A stretch of DNA of 64,000 nt from Streptomyces macrolidinus (GTDB lineage Bacteria > Actinomycetota > Actinomycetes > Streptomycetales > Streptomycetaceae). The translations under genes and the position numbers were made by a program. Shown here one piece after another: positions 47,601 through 56,600 of this stretch. Under the pieces are notes generated by a model. It made no database searches and was not told the DNA's origin. It saw nothing but the letters and a program-made list of their open reading frames with translations. The stretch's first letter is position 1, and each line of letters starts with the position of its first letter. Location of the stretch: NCBI RefSeq assembly GCF_023887685.1, contig NZ_JAMWMR010000006.1, forward strand, positions 248,001 to 312,000, read 5' to 3'.

Positions 47601-50600
47601 CCACGCAGATCCACGACGGTCAGCGGCAACTCGACGCGTTCGTGCACGAGTTGCAACGGATCGCTGTAGCCGCTCAGGTCGAACGAGGTACGCAGGACCT
47701 CGTGGCGGGCCACCGCCAGCTCGACGGCCCGCCGGAAGGCGTCCTCCTCGAACCGCTCGCCGAGGCGCACCGTACTGACGTTGTGGTACGGGTTGCGGTC
47801 CGGGTCGATCTCCATCTCGTAGACCATGCCGACCTGGAGGGCCACCATCGGATAGGCGTCCACCAGCCCCTGCGGCAGTGCCTGCCGGTCCTTGTCCGAC
47901 AACAGGGCGAACGGCTGCGTCGGTGGTGCGGGGAACCGGTCGTCGGTCTCGGCAGTCGCCTCGGTGGCGAGCGCGGCGAGCGTCGGGGACCGGAACAGCA
48001 CGGGCAGCGTGAGCAGCAGACCCTCCTCCCGGGCCCGTCCGATCACCTGGATGCTGCGGATCGAATCGCCGCCCAGGTCGAAGAAGTTGTCGTGCCGGCC
48101 GATCCTCTCGACCCCGAGGACCTGACGCCAGATCACCGCCAGCCGCTCCTCCGCTCCGGGCAGCGGCGCCACGTACTGGGACGACAGCTCGGGCCGGTCC
48201 CCGGACGGTGCCGGGAGCCTGCCGCGGTCCACCTTGCCCTGGGCCGTCAGCGGGAACGCGTCGAGGAACACGAACGCCTTCGGCAGCATGTACTCCGGCA
48301 GCTTCTCCCGTAGCAGTGACCGCAGTTCGGACACATCGGGCGCCGGGTCGTCGCACACCACGTACGCCACCAGGTCGGCCCGGCCCGACGCGTCCTGCGG
48401 CGCGGTCACGACACACTGGCGTACGCGCGGATGAGCGCCGATCGCCGCGCTCACCTCGCCGGGCTCCACCCGGTAGCCGCGAATCTTGACCATGTGGTCG
48501 ACCCGGCCGAGGAACTCCACCCGGCCCTCGGACGACCAGCGCCCCCGGTCACCCGTGCGATACAGCCGGGCACCCGGCACGGAGGGGTGCGGCAGGAACC
48601 GCTCGGCGGTCAGCGCGGGGCTGCCCAGGTAGCCGCGCGCGAGGCACGGCCCGGCGACGTACAGCTCACCCGGACTGCCCACGGGCACGGGATGACCGGC
48701 CTCGTCCAGCACTCGGACCTCGGTGTTGGCCAGCGGTGTGCCGAGTGGCAGCGGACCGGCCGGGAGCGAGTCCGCCGTGAAGACGCCGCACACCGAGAAC
48801 GTGGTGGTCTCCGTCGGCCCCCAGCAGTTGACCAGCTCAAGTGACGGGCAGCGGGCGAGAATTCGGCCGGCGTGCGGCGCGGACACCGTCTCACTGCCGG
48901 TGAGCAGTCGGCGCAGCCCGTCGAAGGTCTGCGGCTGCTCGTCCACGAGCAGGGCGAACAGCGAGGCGGTGGCGTGGAGGACGGTCACGCCGTGCTCCGT
49001 CACCCAGCCCGCCACATCCGCCGGGGCGTACCGTCCGGGCGGCGCGAGCACGAGCCGGGCCCCCGCCGCCAGCGGCGCCCATATCTCGAAGGTGGAGACG
49101 TCGAAGGCTACGGTCGCGATCTGGAGAACGGTGTCGTCCTCCCGCAGCTCCATCGCGGGACCGCCGTGCAGAAGCTCGGTCACGTTGCGGTGCCGGGTCA
49201 CCACACCCTTCGGCCGCCCGGTGGAACCGGAGGTGAAGATGGCGTAGCAGGCGTTGTCCGGCCCGGCGGAGACCTGCAACTCCCGGCCGAACGGCCCCTC
49301 TTCGGGCAGAGCGACGGTGTCCACATCGACCGTCTCCCACGGCCCCTGCGGAATCAGCTCCGTCGTGCTCGCCCCGGCCAGGACCACCCGCACGTCCGCT
49401 TCCTGGAGCATGTGCGCGAGCCGGGCCGCGGGGAAGGAGACATCCAGCGGTACGTAGGCCCCACCGGCCTTGAGCACGGCCAGCATGCTGACGACCAGCT
49501 CGGGCGAACGGTGCAGGCCGATCCCGACGAACACCTCGGGACCCACGCCCAGTTGACGCAGGCGATGGGCCAACCGGTCGGCGTGCGCGTCCAGTTCGCC
49601 GTACGTCAGGGACCGCTCCCCGGCGACGACGGCGACGCTGTCGGGCTGCGCCGCCGCCCGCGCCTCGACCAACTCGTGGACGGGCGTGGACGGGACAGCG
49701 GCGGTGTTGTCGTTCCAGCGTTCCAGCAGGGCTCGTTCGGCCTCGCCGAGCAGGACGGCCGCTCGGTGGTCCGCGTCCGGGTTCTCGGCGATCGCCCGCA
49801 GTGCCCGCAGGTGGTAGTCGCGGATCAGACGCATCTGCTCCGCGGGGAACTCCCTGGCGTCGTACTCCAACTCCATCCGCATTCCGGCCAGACCCGGTTC
49901 ACGGCTCATCGCCACATGCAGCGGGAAGCTGGTCCGCGCGACCCCGGCGGCCGTCTCGTCGTGCGGTCCGGAGACCGAGGCCCGGCCCCCCTCGGCCAGC
50001 TCGTCCACGTGACGGAAGTGGTTGTAGACGAATCCGGTCTCGAACAACGGGTCGCCGCCCAGGGCGCGTTGCAGCGCCGGCATCGGGTATCGGCGGTGCG
50101 GCAGCATCTCGCTCTCGGCCTCGAACACGGCGCGCGCAAGGTCCGCCCAACTGCCGTCGGGCAGCCGCAGCCGGAACGGCAGCGAATTGAGGAACAGCCC
50201 ACGGACCTCGGTGCCGTCGGTCTCCTCCAACCGCCCGTTGGACGACAACCCGGTGACGACATCCGCGCTGCCCGTGACCAGGCCCAGAACCCGCATATGG
50301 GCGGCCAGCACAACGGCCTTGAACGGCACACCGATACGAGCGGCACTGTCCTCCAGCGCCGACAGCAGCTCCGGCGGCACCACGGTGACCAGCGCTCCGT
50401 ACCCACCCGTGCTGTCGTGCTCATGCACCTCGCCGTCGAGCCGTTCCCCGATCAGCGCGGAGTCGCCGTTGCCGCTGTTGTCGCTGTGGCGGGGGAGTCG
50501 GGTGTCGGGTCGGTCGGTGAGGAGGGTGTGCCAGTAGGTGGTGTGGGTGGGGTCGGTGAGTGTGTGCTGCTCGGCTGCGATGTAGTTGCGGTAGGTGGAG

Positions 50601-53600
50601 CGGAGGGGTGGGAGTGTGGGGGTGTGGCCGTCGAGGAGGGTGTGGTAGGTCTCGATGATCTCGGCGAGGGTGGAGGCGAGGCTCCAGCCGTCGAGGATGG
50701 CGTGGTGGTCGGTGACGGTCCACTGGAAGGCGTCGTCGGACAGCAGATGGACGGTCATCCGGAACAGCGGCGCCACCGCCGGATCGAACCCCGACGTCCG
50801 CTCCCCACGGACGTAGTCGGCCAGCTCACGCCGCTGCCCGGCCTCGCTCAGCCCGCGCAGATCCACCAGGCCGAGGGGTATCTCGACGTCCGTGTGCACC
50901 AACTGCATCGGCACGGACAGACCACTGAGGTCGAACGAGGTGCGCAGCACCGGATGCCGCTCCACCACCAGGGACACGGCCGCACGGAAGGCTTCCTGCT
51001 CGAACCGGCCCGGCAGATGCAGCGACGTCACGTTCAGGTAGGGGTTGCGGTCGGGGTCGCGTTGCATCTCGTAGACCATGCCGATCTGGAGTTCGGCCAT
51101 GGGGTAGGCGTCGTCGAGGCCCGGGGGGAGGTGGTCGCGGTCGTGGGAGGAGAGGAGGGAGAAGGGTTCGGTGGTCGGTGCTGTGGTGGTGGGGTGTGCG
51201 GTGGTCGTGGCCGTGGCGAGGTCGGCGAGGGTGGGGTGCTGGAAGAGGTCCTGGAGGTGGAAGGTGAGTCCGTGGTCGCGGGCTCGGCCGAGTATCTGGA
51301 TGCTGCGGATGGAGTCGCCGCCGAGTTCGAAGAAGTTGTCGTGGCGGCCGACGCGGTCGACACCGAGGATGTCCGCCCAGATGGCGGCGAGGGCTTCTTC
51401 GGTTCCCGGGAGCGGCGGGATGAACTCCGTTTCGAGGGTGGGTCGTTCGGAGGACGGGGCGGGCAGTGCCCGGTGGTCGAGCTTCCCCTGCGGGGTGAGC
51501 GGGAGGGCGTCGAGGAAGACGAAGTTCCTCGGGATCATGTAGCCGGGGAGCTGGTCGGCGAGGGCGTCGCGGAGTTCGCTGGTGGTGGGCTGGTCGGCGT
51601 CCGGTTCCGGTACAAGGTAGGCGACCAGGTCCGTACGGCCGTTCGCCTCCTGATACGGAAGGACGACGGCCTCACGCAGACCATCCAACCGGGCCAACTG
51701 GTCCTCGATCTCGCCAAGTTCGATGCGGTAGCCGCGGATCTTGACCTGAGCGTCGGCCCGGCCGAGGTATTCCAGGTCGCCGGAGGGCGTCCAGCGGGCG
51801 AGGTCACCACTGCGGTAGAGCCGGGAACCCGGTGTGTGTCCCAGGTGATCGGGGACGAAACGCTCGGCCGTGAGGGCCGGCCGAGCCCCGTACCCGCGCG
51901 CGAGCCCCGCCCCTGATACGTACAGTTCGCCGATGACGCCGATCGGGGCGGGGTTCCCGTAGCGGTCGAGGACATGGAGGCGGAGGTCGGGGAGGGCGCG
52001 CCCGATGGTGGTTACGTTGCCGTCCAGTTGGTGGTGGTCGATGTGGTGGGTGGTGACGTGGACGGTGGTTTCGGTGATGCCGTACATGTTGACGAGGCGG
52101 GGTGTGGCGTGACCGTGGCGGTCTGTCCAGCGGCGTACGGAGGGGGTGTCGAGTGCTTCGCCGCCGAAGACGATGGCGCGTAGGGCGAGGTCGCTTTGGT
52201 GGGTGTGGTCGGTGGCTTCGAACTGGCGGAAGGCGGAGGGTGTTTGGCTGAGGATGGTGACCGACTGGTCGTGTACGAGGGTGTAGAAGGCGTCGGCGTC
52301 GCGGCTGGTGAGGTAGGGGACGACGACGAGGCGTGCGCCGGTGGTGAGGGCGCCCCACATCTCCCAGACGGAGAAGTCGAAGGCGTAGCTGTGGAAGAGG
52401 GTCCAGGTGTCTTCGGGGCCGAAGGGGAGTCGTTGTTGGACGGCTTCGAAGAGGCGGGTGACGTTGGCGTGGGTGACTGTGGTGCCCTTGGGGCGGCCGG
52501 TGGATCCCGAGGTGAAGATGATGTAGCAGGCGTGATCGGGGTCGAGATGCCGGGGCAGGTGGGCCAGGGCGTGGCTGAGGCTTGGTGTGGCCTTGGGTGT
52601 GGGGAGGGTGGTGATGTCGAGGGTGTGCCAGGGGCCGTCGGGGACGGTGGTGTGGGTGGGCTGGTGGGTGAGGACGAGGGTGGCGCCGACTTCGGTGAGC
52701 ATGTGGTGCATGCGGTCGGTGGGGAAGGCGGTGTCGAGGGGGACGTAGACGCCGTGGGCCATGAGGACGGCGAGGGTGGTGATCACGGTATCGAGGGACC
52801 GCTCGACGCAAACACCGACGCAGACTTCGGGTCCGACGCCTTGCTCGACCAGGTGTGTGGCGATCTGGGCGGCTCGGGTGACGAGTTGGGCGTAGGTGAG
52901 GGTGATGTCGTCGCAGACGACGGCCACGGCGTCAGGGGTCTCCAGCGCGCGACGTATGACCAGTTCGTGAATCGCGCTGACGGGGAGTTCCGCACCGTCA
53001 CCCGCCCATGACTCCACCAACTCCCGCTCTGTGTCGCCGAGCAGGACGACGTCTCCGATCGCGGTGTCGGGTTCGGTGACCATCGACTCCAGTACCCGCA
53101 CGTAGTAGTCCCGCATCAACGCCACCTGGTCCTCGACCAGCACACCGAGGTGGTAGTCGAGGCTCAGGAGCAGCCGGGTGGAGTACGGATTGCGGATCAC
53201 ACCGACACTCAGCGGGAAGTTGGTCGGCTCGGCACGCAGCGTGCTGAAGCTGTCGATCTTCCCGTCCACGATCGTCAGACTGCCCTCACCGAACTCGTCG
53301 GTGAGCACGTGGAAGTGGTTGTAGACGAAGCTGGTCTCGAACAGGGCCTCGCCACCCATCCGACGCTGGAGCGCGCCCAGCGGGTATCTGCGATGGGGCA
53401 GCATGTCCTGCTCGGCCTCGAACACCGCGTGGATGAGGTCCAGCCAACTGCCCTCCGGCAGTTCCAGCCGGAACGGGACGGTGTTGAGGAAGAGCCCCCG
53501 CACCTCGGTCGCCCCGGCCTCCTCCAGCCGCCCGTTGGACGACAGCCCGGCCAGTACGTCCCTGCTTCCGGTGACCAGACTCATGACCCGTAGATGCGCC

Positions 53601-56600
53601 GCCAGCATCACGGACTTCAGCGGCACCCCGCAGCGCTTGGCCAGCGCCAGCAGCTCGTCGCACAGCTCCGCCGGGAGCAGCGTCTCGATCGAACCGTGCT
53701 TCTCCGCAGTGTGCAGCACCCGCCACTCGTTCTCGCGCTCGGGCGTCGCCAGTTCGGCGTTGTGCCGGTCCGGCCAGCGGGGGAGCCGGCCCGTGGGCCG
53801 GTCCGTGAGTCGCTCCAGCCAGAACGCCTCACTCTCCTCCGAGCGCAGCACCTCCCGCTCCGCCGCGATGAAGTCGCGGTACGCGGACGCGGGCGGATCG
53901 AAGGCGGCGACCGTGTCCGCACCGGCCGCGAGCTGCTGGTAGAGGCCCGTGATCTCGGCGAGCGTGGAGTGAAGGCTCCAGCCGTCGAAGATGGCGTGGT
54001 GCTCGGTCACCGTCCACTGGAAGGCGTCGTCGGAGAGCCAGTGAATGCCGAACCGCAGCAACGGCGGCCGGGAGTGGTCGAACACATGGGAGCGTTCGAA
54101 GGCCACGTATGCGGCGATCTCCGCCTGTTGCGCCTCGTCGTCGAGTGCGCGCAGATCGGACACCACACACGGCATCTCGGCCGTGGCGTGCACCAGTTGG
54201 AGCGGCTCGCTGTACCCGCTCAGCTCCAGGGACGTACGGAGGATCGGGTGGCGTTCCACGACCAGGCGGAGCGCCTCCCTGAAGCTGCGCTCGTCGAACC
54301 GGCCGTTGATGCGCATGCTGTCCACGTTGTGGTACGGCAGCCGTTCACGGTCCAGCTCCATCTCGTAGATCATGCCGACCTGGAGTTCCGCCATCGGATA
54401 GGCGTCCACGAGGCCTTGCGGCAACCGCGCCCTGTCCTCGGCGCTCACCATGGAGAACGGCTCACTGTCGCGCTGCGAGGTCGCGGACACCGCGTGGGAC
54501 GAGGTGGCTTCGGCAAGTCCCGCGAGGGTGGGCGAGCGGAAGAGGTCCTGCAGCTCGAAGCCCACCCCCTGGGTACGAGCCAGTCCCAGCACCTGGATGC
54601 TGCGGATGGAGTCGCCGCCGAGGTCGAAGAAGTTGTCGTGGCGGCCGATGCGGTCGACGCCGAGGACGCTGCTCCAGATCCCGGCGAGCAGTTCCTCCGT
54701 TCCGGGCAGCGGGGCGACGAACTCGGCGGCCAGTTCTGGGCGTTCGGTCGTCGGATCGGGCAGTGCCCGGTGGTTGAGCTTGCCTTGCGGGGTGAGCGGG
54801 AGGGCGTCGAGGAAGACGAAGTTCCTCGGGATCATGTAGTCGGGGAGGTGGCCCGCGAGGGCGTCGCGGAGTTCGCTGGTGGTGGGCCGGTCGGTGCCCG
54901 GTTCCGGGACGAGGTAGGCGACGAGGTCCGTGTGACCGCCGAGATCGTCCCGGACGACGACCACGGCCTGCCGGATCTCGGGCTGCCGTCCCAACCGTGC
55001 CTCGATCTCCGGCAGTTCGATGCGATAGCCGCGCACCTTCACCTGGGCGTCGGCCCGGCCGAGGTACTCCAGGTCGCCGGAGGGCTTCCAGCGGGCGAGG
55101 TCACCACTGCGGTAGAGCCGGGCCCCCGGTGTGGGGCCGAGATGGTCGGGCACGAATCGCTGCGCGGTGAGAGCCGGTTGGCCCGTATAGCAACGCGTCA
55201 CGCCGGGCCCGCCGACGTACAGCTCCCCGACGACTCCGATCGGACTCGGATCGCCCGACGGATCCAGGACGTAGAGCCGGAGGTCGGGCAGCGGACTGCC
55301 GATCCGGCTGAACGTACCGTCGAGTTGGTCCTCGTCCACCTCGATGTAGGTCACGTGCACGGTGGTCTCGGTGATGCCGTACAGGTTGACGAGCAGCGGC
55401 GAGGTGTAACCGTGCCGGGTGCCCCAGCGGCGTACCGAGGCCCGGTTCAGCGCCTCGCCCGCGAACAGCACGGCCCGCAGGGCCAGTTCGTCCCCTGCCG
55501 CCGCGTCGACCGTCTCGAACTGGCGGAAGGCGGACGGGGTTTGGCTGAGCATCGTGACCGACTGGTCGCGTACGAGCGCGTAGAACGCCTCCGCGTCCCG
55601 GCTGGTGAGGTAGGGGACGACGACGAGGCGTCCGCCACTGGTGAGAGCACCCCACATCTCCATGACCGACACGTCGAAGGCATAGCTGTGGAAGAGGCTC
55701 CAGGCATCGTCCGGGCCGAAGGGGAGGCGTTGTTGGACGGCTTCGAAGAGGCGGGTGACGTTGGCGTGGCTGACGGTGGTGCCCTTGGGGCGGCCGGTGG
55801 ACCCCGAGGTGAAGATGACGTAGCAGGCGTGATCGGGGTCGAGACGCTGAGGGAGGTGGGCCAGGGCGTGGCTGAGGCTTGGAGCGGCTTCAGGCACGGG
55901 GAGGGTGGTGATGTCGAGCGTGTGCCAAGGGCCGTCGGGGACGGTGGTGTGGGTGGGCTGATGGGTGAGGACGAGGGTCGCGCCGACTTCGGTGAGCATG
56001 TGGTGCATGCGGTCGGTGGGGAAGGCGGTGTCCAAAGGCACGTAGACGCCGTGGGCCATGAGGACGGCGAGGGTGGTGATCACGGTGTCGACGGACCGCT
56101 CGACACAGACACCGACACAGACTTCGGGGCCGACGCCTTGCTCGACCAGGAGCGTGGCGATCTGCGCGGCTCGGGTGACGAGCTGGGCGTAGGTGAGGGT
56201 GGTGTCGTCGCAGACGACGGCCACGGCATCGGGGGTCTCCAGCGCGCGGCGTATGACCAGTTCGTGGATCGCGCTGACGGGAAGTTCCGCACCGTCACCC
56301 GCCCATGACTCCACCAACTCCCGCTCGGCGGGCCCCATGAGGGGAAGCCGGCTCACCGGGAGATCGGGGGTGGCGAGGATCTGACCGAGCAGGATCTGCC
56401 AGTGGTCCACCAGGGTACGGATGGTGTCGGCGTCGAACAGGTCCGTCGCGTACTCGACTTGGAGATGGAGCCCGTCCGGACGCCGGTACACCGACCAGGT
56501 GAGGTCGAACTTCGCGGTCCCCGTGGGCACCATGGAACGCTCGACGCTCAGCCCCTCACCGAAGGGCTCCAGCGGCTCCTCCTCGTGGAAGGCGAAGAGC

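Noticed and set aside
48872..51916. Very long plus-strand open frame (over 1000 codons) opposite the giant NRPS
   Set aside because: It is the antisense shadow of high-GC NRPS coding sequence. It lacks recognisable domains and matches no protein pattern; several similar frames (40616-44407, 53594-56308) are the same artefact.
43970..56300. G-rich short-period stretches on the plus strand that look like tandem or CRISPR-like repeats
   Set aside because: They encode conserved NRPS linker and A-domain residues rich in His, Thr and Pro on the minus strand. There is no regular repeat-spacer spacing.
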